DNA from: Bifidobacterium platyrrhinorum | Lineage (GTDB): Bacteria > Actinomycetota > Actinomycetes > Actinomycetales > Bifidobacteriaceae | Length of the DNA: 64,000 nt | NCBI RefSeq assembly: GCF_010667645.1 | Contig: NZ_WHZV01000001.1 | Span: 201,246-265,245 of the forward strand | Direction of reading: 5' to 3' | Shown here: positions 18,629 to 27,821 of the stretch, one piece after another | Layout: every line of letters starts with the position of its first letter | Position numbering within the stretch: position 1 is the stretch's first letter | The notes under the pieces: generated by a model | Seen by the model: only the letters and a program-made list of their open reading frames with translations | The model's database searches: none | Told to the model about the DNA's origin: nothing | Program-made: the position numbers and the translations under genes

Positions 18629-20394
18629 GCCGCGCCACCGCGCCCCGCGCGCGCATCGGCAGGCGGTTCAGCTGGCGCAGGCTCCTCAAATCCGGCCGCG
18701 CCGAGGTACGTCGCTCCCTGCAGGCGCGCACGGTGGCCATGGTCGTGATCGTCACGCTCGCCGTGGCCGTCGTGTTCTCCGTCGTGTCGATGGTCTCGGT
18801 GCGCTCCACGCTGCTCAACCAGGTCTCCACGCAGGCGCGCAACGACTTCTCCAACATGGTCGTGCAGGCGCAGTCCGGACTCGATTCGGCCGACGTGTCC
18901 GATTCGGTGCAGTACCAGCAGCTCGTCAACGACATCGCCTCGTCCCTGCAGAACGAGGGCCCGTCGAACCTCACCAGCGTGTACCTGTGGGGCAAGGACA
19001 GCGAAAGCCGCCTCATCGTGCCCGTCTCCACGGACCCCACCTACGAGTCCATCGTCTCCGACGACATGCGCTCCTCGGTCGGCTCCGACACGCACAACAA
19101 GGTGTTCTATCAGGCCGTCGCCCTCGACGCCGATCACGGCCCCGACGTGCCCGGCGCCGTGCTCGGCACCACGCTCGACTTCGGCGCGGCCGGCGGCATC
19201 GAGTTCTTCGCCCTGTTCTCCTACGAATCGCAGGAGAGCTCGCTCACCCAGATCCAGATCAACCTCATCGCCGTGTGCCTGGCGCTCAGCGTGCTCGTCG
19301 GCCTGGTGGTGTGGTTCACGCTGCACGGCATCGTGCGCCCGGTCAGCGAGGTGGCCGTCGCCGCAGAGACCTTCGCCGCCGGCGACCTCGAGGCGCGCGT
19401 GCCCGTGACCCGCAACGACGAGATCGGATCGCTGCAGGACTCGTTCAACACGATGGCCGACGCGCTCAACCAGAAGATCGACGAACTCGAGGAGGCCGGC
19501 GCCATGCAACGGCGCTTCGTGTCCGACGTGAGCCACGAGCTGCGCACGCCCGTCACCACGATGCGCATGGCCTCCGACCTGCTCGACAGCCGCAAGGACG
19601 AGTTCGACCCGTCCACGAAACGCACGGTGGAGCTGCTCGGCGGCCAGATCAACCGGTTCCAGGACATGCTCGCCGACCTGCTGGAGATCTCCCGCTACGA
19701 CGCCGGCTACGCGGCGCTCGACCTGGTCGAGACCGACGTGCGCGAACCCATCCGGGACGCCGTGGACCAGGTGAAGGGCATCGCCGAGGCCAAACGCGTG
19801 CCCATCCACGTCTACCTGCCGAACGTCGAGGTGCTCGCCTTCATCGACGCCAGACGCATCATCCGCATCGTGCGCAACCTGCTCGCCAACGCCGTCGACT
19901 TCGCCGAGGACAACCCCATCGAGGTGCGTCTGGCCGCCAACCGCAAGGCGGTCGTCATCTCCGTGCGCGACCGGGGCGCGGGCATGGGGCCCGACCAGGT
20001 GCCCCACGTCTTCGACCGGTTCTGGCGCGGCGACCCCTCGCGCGCCCGCACCACCGGCGGCACCGGACTGGGCCTGTCCATCGCCATGACCGACGCGAGA
20101 CTGCATCAGGGCACGATCCGCGTGCGCTCCGAACTCGGCGAAGGCACCTGGTTCCTCGTCATGCTGCCGCGCGACCCGGCCCGTGGGGCCGTCGCGGACA
20201 CGGACCTGCCCGTCGACTTCCGCCACGGCACCGACCGCCCGCTCATCGTCGGCGGCTTCGGCGTCGCCGACAACCGCAGCGCCGACTACGTCAGACGCGC
20301 ATCGGACGATGCGGATCCGTCCGCCGCGGACACGGCGGAAGGATCCGACGGGCCCGGCACGCACATCATCGACCACAGGGAGGAACGGCCATGA
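18625..20394 (+). CDS. mtrB: Sensor histidine kinase MtrB
   Basis: 589 residues. A basic N terminus is followed by membrane segment 1 (about 36-58), an extracellular sensor region of ~150 residues, membrane segment 2 (about 210-232) and a HAMP domain. The dimerisation box SHELRTPVTTMRMA carries His304. The ATP-binding boxes are N (NLLANAVDFAE), G1 (VRDRGAGMG) and G2 (TGGTGLGLSI). It phosphorylates MtrA. The start codon overlaps the mtrA stop and the stop overlaps the lpqB start (ATGA both times), so the three are one translational unit. Confidence 0.94.
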   Translation: MSRATAPRARIGRRFSWRRLLKSGRAEVRRSLQARTVAMVVIVTLAVAVVFSVVSMVSVRSTLLNQVSTQARNDFSNMVVQAQSGLDSADVSDSVQYQQLVNDIASSLQNEGPSNLTSVYLWGKDSESRLIVPVSTDPTYESIVSDDMRSSVGSDTHNKVFYQAVALDADHGPDVPGAVLGTTLDFGAAGGIEFFALFSYESQESSLTQIQINLIAVCLALSVLVGLVVWFTLHGIVRPVSEVAVAAETFAAGDLEARVPVTRNDEIGSLQDSFNTMADALNQKIDELEEAGAMQRRFVSDVSHELRTPVTTMRMASDLLDSRKDEFDPSTKRTVELLGGQINRFQDMLADLLEISRYDAGYAALDLVETDVREPIRDAVDQVKGIAEAKRVPIHVYLPNVEVLAFIDARRIIRIVRNLLANAVDFAEDNPIEVRLAANRKAVVISVRDRGAGMGPDQVPHVFDRFWRGDPSRARTTGGTGLGLSIAMTDARLHQGTIRVRSELGEGTWFLVMLPRDPARGAVADTDLPVDFRHGTDRPLIVGGFGVADNRSADYVRRASDDADPSAADTAEGSDGPGTHIIDHREERP

Positions 20395-22109
20395 GGACGC
20401 CCCGCATCCCCCGCGCGCTCGCGGCCTGTGCCTGCCTCGTCGCGCTGGTCGCCCCCGCCGCCTGCTCCAGCCCCATCGGGCTGCCGTCCGCCGGCGGCGT
20501 GCAGGAATACGCGCCGGTCTCCCAACAGACGAAGCGCGTGTACACCAATCCGGAAGGGCCCGTCGCCGACGACCAGCCGGAAGGCATCGTCGAAGGCTTC
20601 TTCAACGCCATGCCCGCGGGGGTGCAGTCCGACGGCTACCGCGTGGCCCGCGAGTTCCTCACCCCCGCCGCGTCCTCCGGGTGGAAGGGCGACACCTCGG
20701 CCGTCGTCTACGACGGCACCCCGGTGTTCACCCGCAAGGCCAGCGCCCAGACCGGATCGCCCGAAGGCGGCGGCATCGTCGTCGAAGCGGAGCTCTCCGT
20801 GATCGGCACGCTCGACTCCCACGGCCTGTACACGCCCTCCGACGCCTCGCAATCCACCGTGATGACCTTCACCATGGCCAAATCCGACGGGCAGTGGCGC
20901 ATCTCCCGCCTCGACGACGGCGTGGCCGTCTCCTCCGCCGACTTCGACCAGGTGTTCCGCCAGGTCTCCGTCTACCGCCTCGACGCCTCCGGCAGCCGCC
21001 TCGTGCCCGACGTGCGGTGGCTCAGCTGGCGCAACTGGCGCACGCTGGCGGTGCGCGAGACGCTCGAGAACGGAAGCTCCTGGCTGTCCGGCGCGGTGCG
21101 CGACGTCAACGACGCGAACGCCACGCTCGCCGTCGACAGCGTGCCGTTGGACAACGGCACCCCGCGCATCCAGCTGAGTGCCGACTTCCTCCGCCTCGGT
21201 TCCGACGAGCGCGCCCTGCTCGTGCGCCTCATCCGCCTCACCCTGGGCGACGGCGTGGCCAGCTCGCGGATCGAGGTCACCTGCGAGGGCAACGACTATT
21301 CGGACATCGACGGCTCGGTCGACCTCGTCGACCAGCAGCCGAGCGTCGGCCTGTACACGCTCACCGACGGGCGCGTCGTCTCGCTGGGATCGTCCAGTCC
21401 GCTGCGCGTGGGCGAGACCGGCTACGAGAGCGTCGACGGATTCGTGTTCTCCAAGAGCGGGGGAGCGGTGCTGCGCGACGACGGCGTCGTGGCCTGCCTC
21501 AAGGCCGACGCCTCCCCATGCGGCGTGATGTTCGACGGCACGCGCATGTCGTTCATCGCCGCGGGCACGGACGGCGAGGTCTGGGCCGTGGACGCCTCCG
21601 GCCACAGCCTGTACGTCTCGCGGGGCGGCGAGGAGCGCCACCTGTCCGTCCCCTGGCTCGGCGACCGGGCCATCCGCGCCGTCACCGTCTCGCCGGAGGG
21701 CGCCCGCCTCGCCGTCGCCGTCGACGATGGGGTGCTGCTCACCGGCGTCGCGCGCGACGGCGACCTGACGCCCGCCGGACTGTCCGACAAGGCCACGGCC
21801 GTGTCGCTCCAACGCGGCGTGACGATGCTCACCTTCTACAACGACCTCAACCTCGTATACGTCACCGAACCCGAGGAAAACGAATCCGGCACGGTGCAGC
21901 GGGCGTTCCGCCAGATCGCCCCCGGCCCCCCCGAGGACCAGCGCCTGCCGAGCGGCGCCACGGTGGTCGCGCTCGCCTCCGGGCAGGTGGCCCTGTACCG
22001 CAGGCTCGCCGTGCTCGACGGCGGTGGCACCGTGCGGTCCGTGTCCGGCTCGCTCGACGGCTCGTGGTCGATCGCCGACTCCCAGGTCACCGCGCTCGGC
22101 GAACAGTGA
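20391..22109 (+). CDS. lpqB: Lipoprotein LpqB
   Basis: 572 residues. The signal peptide ends in the lipobox APAAC (Cys25), so it is an exported lipoprotein. A GerMN-like region lies in the middle, and a repetitive region typical of a beta-propeller makes up the C-terminal half, as in other LpqB proteins. In actinobacteria LpqB sits with MtrAB and modulates MtrB signalling. ATGA overlap with mtrB. A perfect terminator hairpin follows the stop. Confidence 0.93.
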   Translation: MRTPRIPRALAACACLVALVAPAACSSPIGLPSAGGVQEYAPVSQQTKRVYTNPEGPVADDQPEGIVEGFFNAMPAGVQSDGYRVAREFLTPAASSGWKGDTSAVVYDGTPVFTRKASAQTGSPEGGGIVVEAELSVIGTLDSHGLYTPSDASQSTVMTFTMAKSDGQWRISRLDDGVAVSSADFDQVFRQVSVYRLDASGSRLVPDVRWLSWRNWRTLAVRETLENGSSWLSGAVRDVNDANATLAVDSVPLDNGTPRIQLSADFLRLGSDERALLVRLIRLTLGDGVASSRIEVTCEGNDYSDIDGSVDLVDQQPSVGLYTLTDGRVVSLGSSSPLRVGETGYESVDGFVFSKSGGAVLRDDGVVACLKADASPCGVMFDGTRMSFIAAGTDGEVWAVDASGHSLYVSRGGEERHLSVPWLGDRAIRAVTVSPEGARLAVAVDDGVLLTGVARDGDLTPAGLSDKATAVSLQRGVTMLTFYNDLNLVYVTEPEENESGTVQRAFRQIAPGPPEDQRLPSGATVVALASGQVALYRRLAVLDGGGTVRSVSGSLDGSWSIADSQVTALGEQ

Positions 22110-22127
22110 GCCGCCGGACGCGGATAC

Positions 22128-22160
22128 GACGAAGGCCCTCCCATGGGGAGGGCCTTCGTC
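22128..22160. terminator. Terminator after lpqB
   Basis: A perfect 15-bp stem (GACGAAGGCCCTCCC / GGGAGGGCCTTCGTC) with a 3-nt loop lies between the convergent lpqB and the small minus-strand gene. Confidence 0.85.
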
Positions 22161-22205
22161 GCCGCGCATGCGGGCCGTTCCCCGCGTCGGGGACGGCCGG
22201 GACGG

Positions 22206-22475
22206 TCAGATGCCGCCGTACTCGCTCTTGAACAGCTCCTGCGGAACCTCGGAGTTCAGCGGGACCTCGTAGATGAGGTACTGCATGTTGAACGGGATGT
22301 TGAACAGGTGACGCTTGACGCCGTACACCTCCTCGGTGCCCAGGAAGTTGAAGTTGTCCGGGCATTCCGGCTCCCACTTGGCGAGCAGGTTGGCGGCGTC
22401 GCCGATGGTGGCGGCCACACCGGCGAGGTGCTTGATGCCATCCACCTGCTTGATGATGAGGAACACGGTATCCAT
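22206..22475 (-). CDS. Small protein of unknown function (89 aa)
   Basis: 89 residues, beginning MDTVFLIIKQVDGIKHLAG, with a good ribosome site (GAAAGGAG) 5 nt before the ATG. Predicted soluble, mixed alpha/beta, with several aromatic residues (FNFLGTEEVYGVKRHLFN, MQYLIYEVP); no signal or membrane segment. A TAATAAT element at 22568-22562 (minus) may be its -10. I do not recognise a family. It shares a 294-bp divergent region with fruE. Confidence 0.75.
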   Translation of the reverse strand: MDTVFLIIKQVDGIKHLAGVAATIGDAANLLAKWEPECPDNFNFLGTEEVYGVKRHLFNIPFNMQYLIYEVPLNSEVPQELFKSEYGGI

Positions 22476-22602
22476 GGGTCTCCTTTCGTGTGCGTTGTAC
22501 GGCGCCACAACCTGCCCATGCGTTGCAAAGCGGGGCGGCGGCGCCTCGTTACGGCCCTCCCATTATTACTCGAAAACCGCGGAACCGCGCCGAAAACAAG
22601 GG

Positions 22603-22654
22603 CTTTGCAAAGGTTGTTACCAAACCGTTATCAAGACGTTATCGAAATGTTATC
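22603..22654. promoter_or_regulatory. Phased direct repeats and palindrome upstream of fruE
   Basis: GTTACC (22616), GTTATC (22627), GTTATC (22638) and GTTATC (22649) recur at exactly 11-bp intervals, and the last ends 8 bp before the fruE -35. Direct repeats at one helical turn just upstream of the -35 are typical of OmpR/PhoB-type regulators. The palindrome CTTTGCAAAG at 22603-22612 lies next to the first repeat, and a second TTGCAAAG is at 22523-22530. Confidence 0.65.
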
Positions 22655-22662
22655 GCCATGGA

Positions 22663-22691
22663 TTGAACATGCATGGCTGTTGCTTCATACT
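22663..22691 (+). promoter_or_regulatory. Promoter of fruE
   Basis: TTGAAC (22663-22668), 17-nt spacer, CATACT (22686-22691): a near-consensus vegetative promoter. The ~70-nt leader carries a small hairpin, CCGGGG / CCCCGG (22722-22739), before the ribosome site GAGGAGG. Confidence 0.7.
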
Positions 22692-22769
22692 TGAACACGT
22701 CAACGACAGATGTTCGGACCGCCGGGGAACGAGCCCCGGGGGGTTTGACAACTCGAGGAGGAGTAAACC

Positions 22770-23750
22770 ATGAAGAATTGGAAGAAGGCCGTGGCCCTTG
22801 TCGCTTCCGCCGCCGCGCTGGTGAGCGTCGCCGCCTGCGGTTCGGGCAGCTCCAGCAGCTCGGACAGCGGCAAGAAGACCGTCGGCTTCGTCGCCGTCGG
22901 CCCCGAGGGCGGCTTCCGTACCGCCAACGAGAACGACATCAAGTCCGCCTTCAAGTCCGCCGGCTTCGACCTGATCTACTCGCCGACCCAGAACAACGAC
23001 CAGCAGAAGCAGATCCAGGCCTTCAACAAGTTCGTCAACGACGAGGTCGACGCCATCATCCTGTCCTCCACCGAGGATTCCGGCTGGGACGAGTCCCTGA
23101 AGAAGGCCGCCGAGGCCGAGATCCCGGTCTTCACCGTCGACCGTAACGTGGACGTCAAGGACTCCGAGGCCAAGAAGGCCATCGTCTCCCACATCGGACC
23201 GTCCAACGAGTGGGCCGGCGAGCAGGCCGCCGAGTTCGTGAACAAGAACTTCCCGGACGGCGCCAACGGCTTCATCCTCGAAGGCCCCGCCGGCCTGTCC
23301 GTGGTCAAGGACCGCGGCGCCGGCTGGGACGCCAAGGTCGCCAAGAACGTCAAGGTCCTCGAGTCCCAGTCCGCCAACTGGTCCACCGATGAGGCCAAGA
23401 CCGTGACCGCCGGCCTGCTGGACAAGTACAAGTCCCAGAACCCGCAGTTCATCTTCGCCCAGAACGACGAGATGGGCCTCGGCGCCGCGCAGGCCGTTGA
23501 CGCCGCCGGCCTCAAGGGCAAGGTCAAGATCATCACCATCGACGGCACCAAGAACGCCCTGCAGGCCCTCGTCGACGGCGACCTCTCCTACGTGATCGAG
23601 TACAACCCGATCTTCGGCAAGGAGACCGCGCAGGCCGTCAAGGACTACCTGGGCGGCAAGGACGTCAAGTCCGACATCCAGATCGAGTCCAAGACCTTCG
23701 ACGCCACGTCCGCCAAGGAAGCCCTGGATTCCAACTCCCGCGCCTACTGA
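22770..23750 (+). CDS. fruE: Fructose/ribose-family ABC transporter, sugar-binding lipoprotein
   Basis: 326 residues. The lipoprotein signal ends at SVAAC (Cys23) and is followed by a Gly/Ser linker and a periplasmic-binding type 1 domain of the ribose/galactose family (DAIILSSTEDSGW, EIPVFTVDRNVD, NDEMGLGAAQAVDAAGL). Gene order and protein types match bifidobacterial fruEKFG, a fructose importer that also accepts other pentoses and hexoses. Strong ribosome site GAGGAGG 9 nt before the ATG. Codon use is that of a highly expressed gene (strong bias to GGC, AAG, ATC). The ligand is inferred from family and order. Confidence 0.9.
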   Translation: MKNWKKAVALVASAAALVSVAACGSGSSSSSDSGKKTVGFVAVGPEGGFRTANENDIKSAFKSAGFDLIYSPTQNNDQQKQIQAFNKFVNDEVDAIILSSTEDSGWDESLKKAAEAEIPVFTVDRNVDVKDSEAKKAIVSHIGPSNEWAGEQAAEFVNKNFPDGANGFILEGPAGLSVVKDRGAGWDAKVAKNVKVLESQSANWSTDEAKTVTAGLLDKYKSQNPQFIFAQNDEMGLGAAQAVDAAGLKGKVKIITIDGTKNALQALVDGDLSYVIEYNPIFGKETAQAVKDYLGGKDVKSDIQIESKTFDATSAKEALDSNSRAY

Positions 23751-23792
23751 TCCACGTTCCACCGCATCGGTGGATGAAGGATAAACGAACCT

Positions 23793-23838
23793 GAACATGA
23801 TGGTGCACGGCTCAACCCGTGCACCATCATTCATGTTC
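23793..23838 (+). other. Intercistronic hairpin between fruE and fruK
   Basis: A 14-bp perfect stem (ATGATGGTGCACGG / CCGTGCACCATCAT, 6-nt loop), extendable through GAACATG / CATGTTC, lies in the 138-bp gap. It has no proper T-run, so it more likely protects the fruE 3' end or gives partial termination, raising the ratio of binding protein to ATPase and permeases. Confidence 0.7.
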
Positions 23839-23888
23839 GGCCGAAATATCACAAAACGGTAACAATCCCACTGTTCAAAGGCAACGAA

Positions 23889-25418
<1,530 letters not shown>

Positions 25419-25429
25419 AAGGAGGGATG

Positions 25430-26500
25430 ATGGCTGACAAGAAGCAAGAAGAGAAGACCAACGTCTTCAAGAAGCTGCTCTCCTCGAACATCACCGTCGA
25501 GGTCATCGCACTCATCCTGCTGATTTTGCTGTGCACCGTGTTCGATCACGCGTTCCTCGCCCTGAGCTGGAACGACAACACCGGCGGCCTCGCGGGCCCG
25601 ATCATCACGATGCTCCAGGAATCCGCGCGATACCTGATGATTGCCACCGGCATGACCCTGGTCATCTCCACCGCGGGCATCGACCTGTCCGTCGGCTCCG
25701 TGATGGCCGTCGCCGGCGCCGCCGCCATGCAGGCCCTCACCGGCGGCATGAACGTGTGGGCCGCCATCCTGCTGGCCCTGGTCATCGGCCTGGCCGTCGG
25801 CTGCATCAACGGCGCGCTCGTCGCGTTCCTCGGCCTGCAGCCGTTCATCACCACGCTGATCATGATGCTCGCCGGCCGAGGTTTGGCGAAGGTCATCACC
25901 TCCGGCGAGAACACCGACGCCACCTCCGTGGCCGGCAGCGAGCCGCTCAAGTGGATGGCCAACGGCTTCATCCTCGGCATCCCGGCCAACTTCGTGATCG
26001 CCGTCGTCATCGTGATCCTCGTCGGCCTGCTGTGCCGCAAGACCGCCATGGGCATGTTCATCGAGGCCGTCGGCATCAACCCCGAAGCCTCTCGCATGAC
26101 CGGCATCAAGCCCAAGCAGATCCTCTTCCTCGTCTACGCGATCTCCGGCTTCCTCGCCGCGATCGCCGGCCTGTTCGCCACCGCATCCGTGATGCGCGTC
26201 GACGTGGTCAAGACCGGCCAGGATCTCGAGATGTACGCCATCCTGGCGGTCGTCATCGGCGGCACCTCGCTGCTCGGCGGCAAGTTCTCCCTCGCAGGCA
26301 GCGCCGTCGGCGCCGTCATCATCGCCATGATCCGCAAGACCATCATCACCCTCGGCATCGATTCCGCCGCCACGCCGGCCTTCTTCGCCGTCGTCGTGAT
26401 CGTGATCTGCGTGATGCAGGCTCCCAAGGTTCGTAACCTGAGCGCGGAACTCAAGCGCAAGCGCGCGCTCAAGTCCTCTGAAAAGGCGGTGGCAGCATGA
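25430..26500 (+). CDS. fruF: Fructose/ribose-family ABC transporter permease
   Basis: About 356 residues with a charged N-terminal tail and 9-10 hydrophobic segments of the RbsC family. Includes GIDLSVGSVMAVAGAA and FITTLIMMLAGRGLAKV, conserved in this permease class. Two adjacent ATG codons (25427, 25430); the second is better spaced from GGAGGG. Its stop overlaps the fruG start (ATGA). Confidence 0.91.
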   Translation: MADKKQEEKTNVFKKLLSSNITVEVIALILLILLCTVFDHAFLALSWNDNTGGLAGPIITMLQESARYLMIATGMTLVISTAGIDLSVGSVMAVAGAAAMQALTGGMNVWAAILLALVIGLAVGCINGALVAFLGLQPFITTLIMMLAGRGLAKVITSGENTDATSVAGSEPLKWMANGFILGIPANFVIAVVIVILVGLLCRKTAMGMFIEAVGINPEASRMTGIKPKQILFLVYAISGFLAAIAGLFATASVMRVDVVKTGQDLEMYAILAVVIGGTSLLGGKFSLAGSAVGAVIIAMIRKTIITLGIDSAATPAFFAVVVIVICVMQAPKVRNLSAELKRKRALKSSEKAVAA

Positions 26501-27519
26501 CAAACGCTACGGCAACCCCGGCCAAGAAGGCCGCGAAGAAGACGCGTCGCATCGACGCCCAGATGATCCCGACCATCGCGGCCGTGGTGATCTTCATCCT
26601 CATGATGATCATGGGCCAGGCCCTGTTCGGCACCTACCTGCGACTCGGCTTCATCTCCACCCTGTTCATCGACCACGCCTACCTCATCATCCTGGCCGTG
26701 GCCATGACCCTGCCGATCCTCACCGGCGGCATCGACCTGTCGGTCGGCGCCATCGTCGCCATCACCGCCGTCATCGGCATCAAGATGGCCAACGCCGGCG
26801 TCCCCTCCGTCGTGGTGATGATCGTCATGCTGCTGATCGGCGCCGTGTTCGGCACCCTGGCGGCGACCCTGATCGAGGAATTCAACATGCAGCCGTTCAT
26901 CGCGACGCTGTCCACGATGTTCCTCGCCCGAGGCATCGCCTCCATCATCTCCACCGACTCGCTGACCTTCCCGGACGACAACAACTTCGATGTGCTCGCC
27001 GAGAACATCACGATCATCGACAACCCGAAGCTGAGCCACGACCTGTACTTCAACCTCGGCGTCGTGATCGCCCTCGTCGTGCTGGTGTTCGGCTACATCC
27101 TGCTGCACCACACCCGCATCGGCCGCACCATCTACGCGATCGGCGGTTCCCGCTCCTCCGCGGAGCTCATGGGCCTGCCCGTCAAGCGCGCCCAGTTCAC
27201 GATCTACATCACCTCCGCGACCCTCGCCGCGCTGGCCTCGATCGTGTACATCGCCAACCTCGGTTCCGCGAAGAACACGGTCGGCGTGGGCTGGGAGCTC
27301 GACGCCGTCGCCTCCGTGGTCATCGGCGGCACGATCATCACCGGCGGCTTCGGCTACGTCCTCGGTTCCGCCCTCGGCGCCCTGGTCCGCTCCATCATCG
27401 ACCCGCTGACCTCCGACTTCGGCGTTCCGGCCGAGTGGACGACCATCGTGGTCGGCCTGATGATCCTGGCCTTCGTGGTCCTGCAGCGTGCGGTGACCGC
27501 GGTCGGCTCCAAGAAATAG
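26497..27519 (+). CDS. fruG: Fructose/ribose-family ABC transporter permease
   Basis: 340 residues, RbsC/YjfF-like permease. Conserved segments GGIDLSVGAIVAITAV, FIATLSTMFLARGIASI and VIGGTIITGGFGYVLGSALGA mirror those of FruF. The Lys/Arg-rich N terminus is cytoplasmic. Partner of FruF in the heteromeric channel; last gene of the operon, translationally coupled to fruF. Confidence 0.91.
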   Translation: MTNATATPAKKAAKKTRRIDAQMIPTIAAVVIFILMMIMGQALFGTYLRLGFISTLFIDHAYLIILAVAMTLPILTGGIDLSVGAIVAITAVIGIKMANAGVPSVVVMIVMLLIGAVFGTLAATLIEEFNMQPFIATLSTMFLARGIASIISTDSLTFPDDNNFDVLAENITIIDNPKLSHDLYFNLGVVIALVVLVFGYILLHHTRIGRTIYAIGGSRSSAELMGLPVKRAQFTIYITSATLAALASIVYIANLGSAKNTVGVGWELDAVASVVIGGTIITGGFGYVLGSALGALVRSIIDPLTSDFGVPAEWTTIVVGLMILAFVVLQRAVTAVGSKK

Positions 27520-27577
27520 CGGTCGGCCGGCGGCCGTCCATGCGGCCACCGGCCCGGTCCTTCGGAACGACCGGGGG

Positions 27578-27631
27578 ACAGCCGAATACCGAAATAATTG
27601 AAGAACAACCGAATACCGAAATAATTGAACA
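27578..27631. repeat. Two tandem copies of a 27-bp AT-rich unit downstream of fruG
   Basis: Two head-to-tail copies with a 27-bp period. The 21-bp core at 27582-27602 and 27609-27629 is identical and contains ATACCGAAATAATTG. It is strikingly AT-rich for this chromosome and lies 60 bp after the fruG stop, before the terminators. Confidence 0.85.
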
Positions 27632-27632
27632 G

Positions 27633-27727
27633 GTCGGTGGGTTTTCCGGTCCGTTCCCTCCCATCGGGGCGGGAACGGACGGTACTCCGCCCCACCGGCC
27701 GACTCCTTTCTTCTTTTCCTTCCTTTC
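27633..27727 (+). terminator. Large stem-loop terminator after fruG
   Basis: Inner stem CCGGTCCGTTCCC (27646-27658) with GGGAACGGACGG (27670-27681); outer arms GTCGGTGGG (27633) and CCCACCGGCCGAC (about 27691-27703). A pyrimidine/T-rich tract (TCCTTTCTTCTTTTCC) follows. Confidence 0.7.
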
Positions 27728-27732
27728 ATCCA

Positions 27733-27776
27733 CATGTGGGGCGTGCCCGATTCGTCGGACACGCCCCACATGCGTT
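27733..27776. terminator. Second terminator, between fruG and the MFS gene
   Basis: CATGTGGGGCGTG / CACGCCCCACATG (13 bp) continues after one mismatch into CCGA-TTCG-TCGG, and TTTT follows on the plus strand. It lies between convergent genes and can serve both. The 302-bp gap from 27520 to 27821 holds the tandem repeats and these two hairpins only. Confidence 0.8.
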
Positions 27777-27821
27777 TTCATCACCTATGCCATGCCGCCG
27801 GCACGGCCGATTCGGACCGGA

